A stretch of DNA of 64,000 nucleotides, from assembly GCF_036588685.1 (NCBI RefSeq), contig NC_086383.1:49806448-49870447 (forward strand), read 5' to 3'. Below are positions 32,127 through 43,346 of the stretch, piece by piece. The translations under genes were made by a program, and so were the position numbers. Numbering within the stretch: position 1 is the stretch's first letter; each line of letters opens with the position of its first letter. This stretch comes from Mytilus trossulus (lineage: Eukaryota; Mollusca; Bivalvia; Mytilida; Mytilidae). The notes under the pieces were generated by a model. The model did not search any database and was not told where the DNA came from. It saw only the letters and a program-made list of their open reading frames with translations.

Positions 32127-32504
32127 CTAAAGTGTGGCATGTAAATATTGAAACAGATTTGTAATTTTCATGATTTTGAAATTATTTATTCCGTCCGTTA
32201 GAAACACATGAATGACAAACATTCCATTTCCAAAATACTTTTAACTGACATTTATCCATAATCCTTTAAGACATAACAACATGCAACACATCATAAAACT
32301 GGCCAGATAAACACACGGACCAATCTTCAGATATGTGGTGAAATATATAACAATTAGTTAGCCTGTACCATCATGTTAACTTCATGTTACCAACATTTTA
32401 AAGTTGTGAAATGGGTGAAATTGTGTGAAAATGAGCTATGAAGTCCTTGCACCAATTATGTGCAAGATTGTTGGGTTATGATACATCAATGAAACCCCTA
32501 TATA

Positions 32505-32815
32505 AAAAAGAAGATGTGGTATGATTGCCAATGAGACAACTATCCACAAAAGACCAAAATGACACAAACATTAACAACTATAGGTCACCGTACGGCCTTC
32601 AACAATGAGCAAAGCCCATACCGCATAGTCAGCTTTAAAAGGCCCCGATGGGACAATGTAAAACAATTCAAACGAGAAAATTAACGGCCTTATTTATGTA
32701 AAAAATTGAACGAAAAACAAATTTGTCACACATAAACAAACAACAACCACTGGATTACAGGCTCCTGACTTGGGACAGGCACGTACATAAATAACGTGGC
32801 GGGGTTAAACATGTT
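32505..32815 (-). repeat. Family B copy in intron B-C
   Basis: AGAAGATGTGGTATGATTGC, ATAGGTCACCGTACGGCCTT, AATGAGCAAAGCCCATACCG and GACAGGCACGTACATAAATA. Subfamily close to 60545-60875 (inverted). Confidence 0.85.
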
Positions 32816-32826
32816 ATCTAGCCTAC

Positions 32827-32920
32827 CTATGATAACCAACATCCTTCGGTTATGGTCCTCTGGAATACTTGGTAATGACGGTGACAATAATCGTCTTTGT
32901 AATTTAGCATGACGTATTTC
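32827..32920 (-). CDS. Multi-exon gene, exon B
   Basis: Acceptor CTATTTTCTTTAG ends at 32921; donor ATCATAG|GTAGGC lies at 32827/32826. 94 bp, phase 0 in and phase 1 out. Translation EIRHAKLQRRLLSPSLPSIP then EDHNRRMLVII, continuing the helical end of exon A. In DZIP3-like proteins the HEPN-type region is likewise followed by a basic helical stretch. Confidence 0.55.
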
Positions 32921-33710
32921 CTAAAGAAAATAGAATTACATTTTATAAAATAAAATAAAAAACTAGGTAGTTCAGATTTTCCTTTATCATGTTTATAGTT
33001 ACATTGTTTTTGTTTTCTGTTTCACATTTTCACGTACAATTTTCATACTTAATTTCGATAATTCTTGTTTTCATCCCTCCATATGTTTTTCACACTTTCA
33101 ATATTTTAAACCGAGATGACTATAAGTTTAAAAAAAAAAGGTAATTTACTTTTCGATAGCTAATTAAACTTCAAATAATTGACAAGAAATCAATTGTCTA
33201 TTAAATTTTCTTATCTCAATTAATAAAACGAAAGTAAGAAATGTATTTGTATTTCTCAATAGACAATAGACATGATAGTGGAAACAAGTTAGCTTAGTTT
33301 CATATGAATTGAAAAGATACAAGTTTATTAACATTAAGGTATTATAGCATGTGTATATCGCTTGATTACATGTTACAACTTGCTGTTTTCTTTTAATTGT
33401 CTCAGATCATCTGATCACATAAATTACCATGCTTAATGAATGCTGTTATAAAGGAATTAAAATAAATTCCAGTGGTAAAGTTTTCATAGATGATAAAGAT
33501 TTCATGACAAATTCCCCGAACGTATCCATATTAAATTTGCAACGTTTCTGTCGTCTCCAAGATGCATTGCATTGACAACATTAGTCACAATTAAGTACAA
33601 TTAGCGATCTTTAAATGTTTCAACTGATGCATAAATAAAAGGCATGCATTAACTTGCAATAGGAAATATAGAGAGGAGATGGACAGCGATTAAGATATGA
33701 AGTAAATTAC
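32921..33710. other. Intron A-B
   Basis: AT-rich, no repeat family or frame recognised. Confidence 0.5.
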
Positions 33711-34406
33711 CTGTCGTAAAATGTCATCTCGACTGAACCATTCTAAGAAGGTTTCATAACACTGTATAGAATGCTTCATAGAAGGTTTCGTCCTTTTAAG
33801 TAACTTTATTCTTTTGAAAATTTCATCCGCGAATGAAGGATCAATTTCTGCTGCAATGATAAGAGTGGGAATTTGTAATTGATCCCACACCTTAGAATAT
33901 AATTCGCCCTCCAAAGTCTTTTCGTTCAGATATTTGTTTATGACGTTTCTTTGATCGATTACATATTTCAAATTTAGTTTCTGTTCTGGTGTTAGTATAA
34001 AGAAACATCTGAGTAGGCGATAGCAAGTTGTCAAGTCGAGCGCGTCCATATTTATTCCAGACTTTACTGAGACTTTACATAGACAATGCTGAAGAACTTT
34101 CCCCTTGTCCCTCTTTTCGTGGCCTTCTTTTTCTGGTTCATTAATGTTGTACATTGTTTCCAAATGCATCAGTGACAGGTCTGGTTTCTTTGCTGGATTT
34201 GTCTTAAAGTCACAATTTGTATTGCAGCACTGTATACTATACAGCCATTTGTGATATAACGCATGCTTAGTAACAACTAGGAAATCATGAATATCCTGTT
34301 CCGGCGGAAGTTGATGCTCTACATATTTTCGAAAAACATCGATAACAATGTCAACAATAAAAACAATAACTTTGAAAAAGTTCGTACGCCTGGTTTCCTC
34401 AGAATC
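33711..34406 (-). CDS. Multi-exon gene, exon A: DZIP3-like HEPN-type domain
   Basis: Acceptor AATTTTGTAG ends at 34407; donor CGACAG|GTAATT lies at 33711/33710. 696 bp, 232 codons, phase 0 both sides. It starts DSEETRRTNFFKVIVFIVDI, with an RKYVEHQLPP segment, a pair of cysteines near SIQCCNTNCDF, and then LDLTTCYRLLRCFFILTPEQ, IDQRNVINKYLNEKTLEGEL and SKVWDQL. That order (LD...LCYxLLR, then RN, then W.L) is characteristic of the DZIP3-like HEPN domain common in bivalve and cnidarian proteins. The histidine normally following the RN by about five residues is absent (NKYL instead), so RNase-type catalysis is unlikely. Earlier exons must lie above 34406 but I could not place them. Subcellular location unknown, probably cytoplasmic. 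Confidence 0.65.
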
Positions 34407-35989
34407 CTACAAAATTAGAATTGTTATAATCATTTTAGATCTCTGTTAGAAGATTGATCATTTTTTATATGGTAAACTTCCAGTTGCAAATATTTCATGC
34501 ATGTTCTGGACGAGGTATCTGGTAGAAGGGGATGTTTAACGGATTGTTGGAGCATGTCGTGTGTAAATACAACTGTTCTCATAACAAAAAAGGGTTCCAA
34601 ATTGTATGCGTTATACATATCAATTCAATTATTTTTTAGTTGTTAAAATCAGTTGAGCATTTAAGAGTTTATATCCTGTATAAACGGTCAACATTATAGA
34701 TCACTTATCGCACACTGATTCTGTGGTGGGAAGACGTACAGCTATCATAAAATATATCTATAATACTAAAAAAACGAGGTACAATCTGTTAGCCCTCGTG
34801 GGTAGAAAAGACAAATTAAAGAATTCAACTCAAAATAACACCTTAAATCAAGAAATTGACTGTACAGTGATTGTTTAGAAAAATCCAAAAGAAAGTAAAT
34901 TTAAAAAAAAGTATTCAATACAAGGAAAATGTATTCAATGCATGAAATCTAAAATTTTAATTAATATGGCCTCTACGTATTTGCAAGATGAATACTAAAA
35001 AAAGCCATATCCGATAAAAAAAAAAAAGTACGTATTAGTATACAAAAATATGTACTTACTTTCATCCTTTTCAATTTTCGATTTACAACAAAGTTACTGC
35101 CGTTAAATAGAAATATGGTTCTCTCAACTAAAAATTATATTTCTAATAAACAAATATACACGGTTTTTAAATGGTTAACTGTTAATTGTTTTCTTTTTAA
35201 AAAAGAACAAGAGCGCGTTATATGAGAAACTTCAATTTTCTTTTCACTAATTTTAATAATTTACAATTTTAAAAGTTGTAATTAGTTTTCGTTTTTTAAC
35301 TAACTTTTTTTTTCTTTTTAACATGTTTCAAATAAAAGATGTAACACATTTGCCAAATAATAATCAGTTGTACTTGTGTTACTAGTTTAAATCACTCCCT
35401 TTCATGGTATAATTATAAAACACAAACACTAGTAATTTGAGAGAGGTATGATTTTAGTTTATTTAACACAGAAGTTATTTCAAAAAGATCAGATTTTCAC
35501 TCTTTTCAGATTTTTACAGCACCACAGCTTCATAGATGTGAATTGGGTTCTGTTAGCATTGGTTTAAAATGACATGGTGATATGGCATTATGAAAAGTCA
35601 AACACGGTAGATTTAAGGTGGTACCCAACACAAAAATGACAGGAAGATTAAAAAGATTTTCTGAAAGCCATTACTCTAATAACAAATAGCAGCCAGTTTG
35701 TGAATAACACTTTTTGCTTTATCCTACATATTGGTCTTTCGATGTTGTCCCTAAAAACTAAAGGTTTTACACTGAACCTATATGTTTGCTTTAAGATCAA
35801 AATATTGTCGAAAAAATAATTAAGAGAACTTGCGTTTCATATATCTTCTTGTGGCCTTCAGCAGCCCCAAAAACCTTCGCCGAAATTGCAAATAGGTTAA
35901 ACATTACTTTTAAAAGAGGCTTAATTACAGTCCAATTCTAATACTAGTACCTTGTACCTATGCAATAAATGCAGTATATAATTCTTTTT
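34407..35989. other. Upstream intron or intergenic sequence
   Basis: Holds a fragment of family C at about 34476-34520 (TCCAGTTGCAAATATTTCAT). The frame at 34430-34618 runs through it and is not called. Otherwise AT-rich with nothing recognised. Confidence 0.45.
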
Positions 35990-36370
35990 TTACCTATTCT
36001 GACATCGGACTGGGACTTCTTTTGCACTGAGTTTTATTGTATGTTTTGCTGTGTGTTTCTTTATTCTACATTGACTAGAGGTATAGAGGAGGGTTGAGAT
36101 CTAAAAAAAAAACTAGTTTAATCCAGCAGCATTTTGCACCTGTTCCAAGTCAAGAGCCTATGGCCTTTGTTAGTCTTGTGTGTTTTTATTTTATTTCGTA
36201 CATTTATATTTTAGGGAGTTATAAAGTACATTTTCATTGAACTAGTACACATTTTCATGTAGGGGCCTCCGGATGCGGGTTTATCTCGTTGCGTTGAAGA
36301 TCCATTGGTGATCTTCGGCTGTTATCTGCTCTTTGGTCGGGTTGTTGTCTCTCTAGTATATTCTAAATTT
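35990..36370 (+). repeat. Family I copy
   Basis: ACATCGGACTGGGACTTCTT, TTTTAGGGAGTTATAAAGTA, GGGGCCTCCGGATGCGGGTT, TCTCGTTGCGTTGAAGATCC, TTGGTCGGGTTGTTGTCTCT. The 3' part recurs at 58945-59090. Confidence 0.7.
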
Positions 36371-37181
36371 TCATTCTCAATTAAGCTTTTGTGTATTGCT
36401 GTAGACGATAGTTGTAGATGAACTTTCGTAACATTAGAATCATCAATTGTGATCACATTCAAATGACGTATTGACCAAACCTTTAAGTTAACCAATTTCT
36501 GCTCACAGACACGAACAGAGAGATAACTCCAATTTGTAACGATGTAAATCTTCAAAATCAAAACTTGAATGTCTACATATGTCGCAAAAAAAATCAACTA
36601 TGGTAAAAAATCGGACATATTTTGTTACTTCTGTTGAAATCGTTTTTAAGTTATTATAATAATAAATAGCTATGAATTTTGATTGAATCATTATTGTTGA
36701 TCATGTGAAATTCTTTTCGGCTGATTGTGTGACTCTTTTCTTTAAATATAACTATTAGGGCGTCAAAGGGGTAAAACAAAAACTATAGATATCATTCGAA
36801 AATAAATGCAATAAATGTGATCTCTCTGTCTTTCAAGATCTTTCAACGCAAAAACAGTATACCAGAATTAATTACATGATAAAGACAACTCGTGTTTAGT
36901 GTCTGTATTTGTACTCGGCTAGATCGTAACAGGAGAATGAAAACCTAACACAATTTTAGACATGTATTGAATTTGATGAATTCATGTCTAAAAGTGTGTA
37001 CTGTTTTCGTTCTAAACAATAAAATATTTTAAAAGATATGTATACCATAAATTAATATATCAAATAATTGCCACTGTTGATTATTGACCTGATTGTTTTA
37101 TAATTTGAAGTATGTCTCCATGAAATTGGTCAGTTATTTTGTTGCATTTTGGTGAGTAAATCCAACCATGTCAAAATTACT

Positions 37182-37632
37182 ATTAGAATCATATTCAAAA
37201 CAGTGTGATCCTGGCCATTGATTGACGACCTAAACTACCCCATTGACTGGGACAGATTAGGTGAACGTTTGTCGGCAACAACCACTGCTCACTGTGTACT
37301 TGTTAAAGACACTGAATCTGTGGGATCACCAAAGGTTCTCAACGCCTAAATAAAGCAATTCGAAAAAAGAATCCGGAATAATACAATGTGTTGATTTATA
37401 TCAACAATATAAATCAAAACATAAAGGTTATTCCTGAACAATTTTTCGAATTCTTTTATTATTAGAGGCGTTAAGAACCTTTGGTGACCCCACAGTTTAA
37501 ATTCTATAATAAGTAAGAAGTGAGCAATGGTCGTTACAGACAAACGTTCACCTAATCGGTCCCAGTCAATGGGATAATTTAGATCGTCAATCAATGGTCA
37601 GGACCACACTGTTTTGAATATGATTCTAATTT
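37182..37632. repeat. 450-bp imperfect palindrome (foldback element)
   Basis: The left arm starts ATTAGAATCATATTCAAAAC and the right arm ends in its complement. Arms pair through GACTGGGACAGATTAGGTGA, GTTTGTC, CACCAAAGGTTCT and AACGCCT. The centre is near 37405 between TTGATTTATAT and ATATAAATCAA. Arms are about 85-90% similar by eye. No ORF. Confidence 0.85.
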
Positions 37633-37919
37633 ATTAGTCAAATGATATCTTGGAATAAGATTGTAGGAATTCACTTGAAAAATAATCAAAAACATTAGTG
37701 ACGTTGAGCAGCAGATATAATTTTCTATTGGGTTTTTTTCTGAAAATAATCTACGACATGAAACAATTCGTATCATTGAATTTAAATAGCATTTTATATT
37801 TTAATTGAAATAAAATATTACATTAATAATATATTTTTGCTATTTCTGCCATCTAATTCTTTGCAATTTATGCATATATTTTTAGAATTAAAATAGAGAA
37901 GGTTTCTATGTTAAAAACA

Positions 37920-38345
37920 TTGCAATGTACGTGACCTTTAAAATTTTTCTACTTTCACTTTTCATCTGACATTTTCTGAAAAAAAAAGGTTCGATCATCA
38001 AATTGAGTCCAACAATTGTAATAAATATGAGTTACTTCTAGAGTGACAAAAAAAATAGATAAAGCAAAATAATTCAGGAAAATGATTATTTGATTGTATG
38101 TTGCTCAACGTCCAGTTGCAAATATTTCATGCATGTTCAGGACGAGATAAGATAAACATCAAATACAATAGGTATTACATTTAGAGCCTGCAGGTCGAAA
38201 ATATTTAGCCTTCCACGAGAGGGTATACTGGAAAGGAACTTCAAAAGTAATTTAGTCGTGCTTCAATAGTGTTTTAGAGGTTCTCTTCCCACCCGAGGCA
38301 TCTTATTTAATGTCCCCCATTCTGACCTGACGTGGCAATAATTTA
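37920..38345 (+). repeat. Family C copy 1
   Basis: GTACGTGACCTTTAAAATTT, TTCACTTTTCATCTGACATT, AAATTGAGTCCAACAATTGT, AACGTCCAGTTGCAAATATT, TCATGCATGTTCAGGACGAG. Same order as the copies at 38415 and 39425. Confidence 0.75.
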
Positions 38346-38414
38346 TGTATATTTCGTGATTTCAAACATACAAGGTACCCTATCATGCCTATGTAAACTG
38401 TATTGTAATTAGTT

Positions 38415-38794
38415 GCGCAATTGTACGTGACTTTTAAATTTTCTACTTTCACTTTTCATTTGACATTTTCTGAAAATATGAAATTGAGTCCAAAGATGGA
38501 GATCAATATGAATGACTTCCAGAAAAAACAATCAAGTAAAACAATCAGTAAAATGATTGAGTGGTTAACTGTACGTTGTTCAGACTCCAGTGGCAAATAT
38601 TTCATACATTTTCAGGAATCGAGAACAAATTAACACTGAATACAATAGACAGGTCCTGTATTTGATGCAGCAGGTCGAGAATATTCAGACTGCCACTGCA
38701 AAAAAGTGTATATTGAATAGGAACTGAAATTCAGCCGTTTTGCAAGAGTTGTTTAGAGGGACTCTCTCTATCTGAGGCATCTGATTTAATGTCC
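38415..38794 (+). repeat. Family C copy 2
   Basis: GTACGTGACTTTTAAATTTT, CATTTGACATTTTCTGAAAA, CCAGTGGCAAATATTTCATA, AGCAGGTCGAGAATATTCAG, ATCTGATTTAATGTCC. The frame at 38421-38633 is repeat sequence. Confidence 0.75.
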
Positions 38795-38796
38795 AG

Positions 38797-38860
38797 GGGC
38801 GGATCCAGGATTAATAAAAGGGGGAGGGGCGAAGTTTTTTATTAAATTTTCGGGACCTTT
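38797..38860. repeat. Family J fragment
   Basis: GGGGCGGATCCAGGATTAAT followed by G-rich sequence; one end of the short inverted-repeat element seen at 51985-52137 and 54636-54767. Confidence 0.6.
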
Positions 38861-39424
38861 TTGGGCTAAAAACACAAGATTAGTGTAATATGCACTTTTT
38901 TAAACGGTTCTTGACGTAGGGCATGCATATTTTGTAGTTGCTGTAAAGAAGGGTTAGACATTTTCGATGTTGTATTCTCCCTATTAATTGTTTATGAATA
39001 ACCATCAAATGGGGTATTATGGATCCAAAGCTATGTACTGATCAATCTGATGTGGGACTTGTCAGTAAAAAATAGACATGGATTTTTGTAAGTTAAGTTA
39101 TCATAACCTCACAGATTTCTTATTGTAAACAAGATATACGCCGGGCTATTCGGTTGAATTTGAAATACGACCGACACGATTTAAAAAAAACCAAAGAAGC
39201 AGTTTTTATCCATATGTTTGGTTGATATGTTTCGACCAACAATATTTAGAGAAATGTGGGGTTCCAAATCAACCAAAGGCTAAAATGAGTCTGAAATGAC
39301 AACGAATTTATGAATGACGGCCGACAAATAGAGACATAAAGGCCACACGGTATGTCCCAAATTCTGATTTAACGTGGAAATTTAGGTATTTTTTATATTT
39401 CTAGAATTCAAACTGACAAGGAAG

Positions 39425-39665
39425 TACACTATGTAAATAGTTGCGCAATTTTACTTTCACTTTTCATCTGACATTTTCTGAAAATATCGTTCGATCGTCA
39501 AATTGAGTCCAAAGATTGCAAACAATATGGATGACTTGCAATTATGAATAAAAAATCAAGCAAGAGAATTCAGAAAATGATTTGTGGTAGACTGTAACAG
39601 TTGGTTGTTGAGACTTCAGTGGCAAATATTTTATGCATTTTCAGGACTCGAGAAATGGGATGTGA
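39425..39665 (+). repeat. Family C copy 3
   Basis: TTTTACTTTCACTTTTCATC, AAATTGAGTCCAAAGATTGC, GACTTCAGTGGCAAATATTT, GCATTTTCAGGACTCGAGAA. Shorter than copies 1 and 2. Confidence 0.7.
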
Positions 39666-40047
39666 AATAGCCACATGTAAAGCTCTACGCACAATGGCAT
39701 ACATGATACTTTTGATCGAAGAAATCCTCATTTTATTGATAACCCAAATAAAATCACCCAATTCTGTACATTAATTTTAAAGTATTTACCATGTTTAAAG
39801 TATTACATTAATTTGAAATCATCAGTCTTGCTATTTTCTTTAACATTTTGAACTTAAGTTCGGCAAGAAATATTTACCTTTCCGAGTTTAATTATAGTTC
39901 ATGCTGCTAAGTCACTAGTGCATTTATTGTTTGTTTTTTGTAGACGGTGGTTTGCGTTTCCAGTCTTTCCAGTTATTCCATGGTGTAAAACAATGTCTTT
40001 TCAATCTGCTTTGTAGAATGAATAAAATATAAAGATAAAATAAAGAA

Positions 40048-40053
40048 TTTATT
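40048..40053 (-). promoter_or_regulatory. Poly(A) signal of the B-box gene
   Basis: AATAAA on the minus strand, about 185 bp after the stop at 40238. Confidence 0.45.
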
Positions 40054-40237
40054 ACAAAACTCACAGATGATTGATATAATTGCCAAACACCAAATTAAAA
40101 ATGTTATTTCTTTTCTTTTGTATTTGTTTCCCTCAAATATATACAATTACATATGCTTTTACATATAAATGTTCTGAAAAAAATGAAAGTTTATCGTCTT
40201 TTAAGCATCTGCTTCCAAGAAAATGTACTTGTACTCT

Positions 40238-41572
40238 TTAACACCCTGTCATTTCTAAAACATAGATTTTTGAATCTCTTCTACATCCAACCAACAATCT
40301 ACCGTTTGAATCAATATCTAAGCTAATAGGAAAGACAATGTTAACATCGGTTGTCCTCCAACATTTGAGAACTGCGCCTGCGTTTGACAGAACATGCAAA
40401 GCATTATTCTTTTCATCTGCCACTATGATGTTCCCTGTTGATGTTGTAACTATGTCCAATGGATTAAATAAATTTTGTTCATTATTTATGTCTGGATTTC
40501 CTTCATATGTCCATTTGATAGTGTTATTGCGTAAACATACAATCCTTCCTGTCGACCCAGAAATTCCATCGACAACTACTATATCGTTTTCTATATTGAC
40601 TGCAATTCTATAAACAAGCGAAAACATCCGTTCATTTTGAATGTCTGTTTCTATTATTTGTCTTTCACTTCCACATTCATCAAGAATAACGAGTTGACGT
40701 CTACTCTCTCTGTTGAGCGGAAAAGCGATACCTTGATCTTTCGTACTGACGATTATAGTGTCATTTTTGGCGAGTACAGCGCGCGGTAGGAAGGGATGGA
40801 AATCGCAAACAACTTTCATTTTACCATTCTTTTCGTCCAGGAAATTAAAAAGACGCGTATCATTATATTTTGTAAATAGCAAGGTTCCTTTTGATGAGAT
40901 TGCAAAGTCATATACTACTACATCTGTATATTCGTTTTTAAATGACAGCGTTGACCCTGTTTCAAATTCATACAAACGAAGATTCTTCCTTAAACTGCTT
41001 ATCCATATGGAATCTGTTCCCTGTGAAACATGTCTGTTGAAGGAAGGAACGGCCGTGTCGTATTTCTGTACGATTTTTATTGTTATATCCTTTGACTGAC
41101 AAGAAAGCTTTAATTCTTCTAGAGATCCAAATAAAAATGTCATAGCTCTCGGGTTAAAGTTTGTTGTGCCATGGTTGCGCAAGTATTCAAGACGTTCATC
41201 GTAAGTAGTTTCTATGTCCGCTACATCATGTCCCTTGTGCGAGCTTGTCAGACATTTGGGACAAATAAGTTTCTCGCACGTCACACAATGGACACAGCAG
41301 AACTGCTTTTCGTGTTCCTTGCATGGTATGTGTCCTAAATCAACGGTAGGCTGAATTGATAAACCTAAAAACTTAGGATCTTTAATATCTATAACATTGT
41401 GAATTTTGTCTGATTTAAATTTTGCATGAACGTTAACTTTGCAGTTGTTGCACATAAAAATTTCACAATTAGTGCATTTCCATTTCAACGACGGAGTTTT
41501 CTGGCACAGCTGACAATCTATAATTATAACTTGTGCTTTACGTATAACACTGTCACTCAGCTTTTCAGCCAT
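40238..41572 (-). CDS. TRIM-like protein: two B-boxes and a beta-propeller, no RING
   Basis: Intronless, 444 codons, ATG in good context (AAAATGGC), stop TAA. B-box 1 spans about residues 20-60 (CQLCQKTPSLKWKCTNCEIF, MCNNC, ending in H). B-box 2 is about 82-118 (IPCKEHEKQFCCVHCVTCEK, then C-C and HKGH), with the C/H pattern of zinc-binding B-boxes. A very short linker replaces the usual ~100-residue coiled coil. Residues ~170-444 form repeated beta units (WISSLRKNLRLYEF, DIVVVDGISG, NIIVADEKNNALHVLSN, RLLVGCRRDSKIYVL) like the NHL-type propellers of TRIM2/3/56/71-like proteins. There is no N-terminal RING, so ubiquitin-ligase activity is not expected. Bivalves have very many such genes, several linked to innate immunity; the substrate or RNA partner here is unknown. 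A cytoplasmic location is inferred. Confidence 0.9.
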   Translation of the reverse strand: MAEKLSDSVIRKAQVIIIDCQLCQKTPSLKWKCTNCEIFMCNNCKVNVHAKFKSDKIHNVIDIKDPKFLGLSIQPTVDLGHIPCKEHEKQFCCVHCVTCEKLICPKCLTSSHKGHDVADIETTYDERLEYLRNHGTTNFNPRAMTFLFGSLEELKLSCQSKDITIKIVQKYDTAVPSFNRHVSQGTDSIWISSLRKNLRLYEFETGSTLSFKNEYTDVVVYDFAISSKGTLLFTKYNDTRLFNFLDEKNGKMKVVCDFHPFLPRAVLAKNDTIIVSTKDQGIAFPLNRESRRQLVILDECGSERQIIETDIQNERMFSLVYRIAVNIENDIVVVDGISGSTGRIVCLRNNTIKWTYEGNPDINNEQNLFNPLDIVTTSTGNIIVADEKNNALHVLSNAGAVLKCWRTTDVNIVFPISLDIDSNGRLLVGCRRDSKIYVLEMTGC

Positions 41573-42587
41573 TTTGTTCGTTCAATAACTCTTTGCTTCA
41601 ACTATATTAGAAATATATCCACACTTCGGTACTAAAGTACATGTAACTTTTATTCACCAATTGAAAAAATATCCATACACAAATTATTACATTATGTAGA
41701 AATTTTGAATATTGATTTAGATTCATAAAACACCATGTAGAAAATAGGCGAACATAAAGAAATTAGATATACCTTATTTTTAAGATCGATTGGTTGTCAA
41801 TGTCAACAACGTATACAAATTACCAATTACATTCATGCACAAGGGGGAAAAGAATACCTGATACTTTTGAATATCACATATCACGAGATTCACAAATCAA
41901 TGAACATGGACAATATATCTCTAACGGTACATGACATAACATAATATTTAAAATAAAAGCGTACAATTGGTTCCAAACAATGATGCACTGTAGAGTTAAA
42001 TGAATACATACATGTATTCAACCATGGAAAAACTTTTGCATTCATGTTATGTAATAATACTGAAACGTTAAATATTCTATTTTAAATAGTAGATAAATTT
42101 AGCATTTAAAGAATTAAACTGGTTAAATTGTATTTTATCTTATAAGTGGAATAAAATAAAACATCTACAATTGTATTAAAGTATAATTTTAGAATTTAAA
42201 TTAAAAAATGTATCAGGTAAAACAATTGTTTTAAGGTAATACATGTAAATGATGTAATTAAATCAACTGGAAGAATGATTTCAACTTTCAAATTGTGAAC
42301 TTTCCATTTCATGTAGATACATTCAAACAGCGTCTGCATATCGAGCTACATATCTCACTCGATACGTAATTCCAGAGCTTGTATTTGCTATCACGATCTC
42401 AGTAATACAGGCTTGCTACGGTACTGACTTAAATCGAAAATTAGTTCACTTCACTCCCGTTTAAGTTCAGGGGTTAAAAGAATGTTCATGACAAACAGTT
42501 TACTAATTTGGTGATGTAATAGGATTTGATAATCCGTTGTTGTATGATGCCTTATCATTTTGTATAGCTAATCAATTTTATAGGATT
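41573..42587. other. No recognisable gene
   Basis: AT-rich region upstream of the B-box gene; probably contains its promoter, but no clear TATA or other element stood out. Confidence 0.4.
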
Positions 42588-42785
42588 AACATGACGGGTG
42601 TGACATGTGGACCAGAGTCTTCTTACCGTTCCGGAGCACATGGTTTTAGGCGTGGTTCATGTTGCTTAGTCTTTAGTTTTCTATGATGTGTTTTGTATTG
42701 TATTTTTCGTTTTTTTTACTAAGGTTGTTACTGACTTATGAGTTTAAATATCCCTTAGGTATATTTGCCTCTCTCTTTTAAGTGT
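42588..42785 (+). repeat. Family A copy, opposite orientation
   Basis: ACATGACGGGTGTGACATGT, GTTCCGGAGCACATGG, TCATGTTGCTTAGTCTTTAG, TTTTCTATGATGTGTTTTGT; reverse complement of family A at 26707-26945, diverged. Confidence 0.65.
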
Positions 42786-42930
42786 TTTAGTTATATAACA
42801 GGTGTAACAATTATTTGCCTTTCACTTGGAGATTGTTGTAAACCATGAAAGTACTTCTGAATATAAAATAATATATGCATTATTCGTCAATTATGTGTCT
42901 ATTCTTAAGACTTTTAACAATTAAAGACAC

Positions 42931-42950
42931 ATATATATATATATATATAT
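42931..42950. repeat. (AT)n microsatellite
   Basis: About ten AT repeats. Confidence 0.9.
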
Positions 42951-43346
42951 TTCTTTCTAACGACAAAAGATGTTCATACTAAACAAAAATATTTAGCAGT
43001 ATTCATTTATAACAAACAATAAGGAATGTTAGTTTGCACTAGTTAATATCCGCGTATTTATCATGTTTATAGATCGGTTACAAACCCAAAACAAAAATAA
43101 AATGTGTAAATCTAGGCGATAGCAATACATCAAAATGCCCTCATGGTCATCTCGATGTAAACATTTACAGAGTTATAAATCTAGTACTATACAGTTTATA
43201 TTTCTGTCTTGATGCACATACGTATTTCATCACACCAGTTGTTCATTATAAAATCATGAACGAGTCTGTTCAAAGAATCTGGACTATTCGGATTTTTTCA
43301 CGGGAAGAGCTATGAAATAAGAGAACGAACCTACGTGTACTTATGA

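Noticed and set aside
34430-34618. 62-codon minus-strand frame just upstream of exon A
   Set aside because: It runs through a family C repeat fragment and has no donor that joins exon A in frame.
40338-41099. Plus-strand frames opposite the B-box gene
   Set aside because: Antisense shadows of a well-supported coding region.
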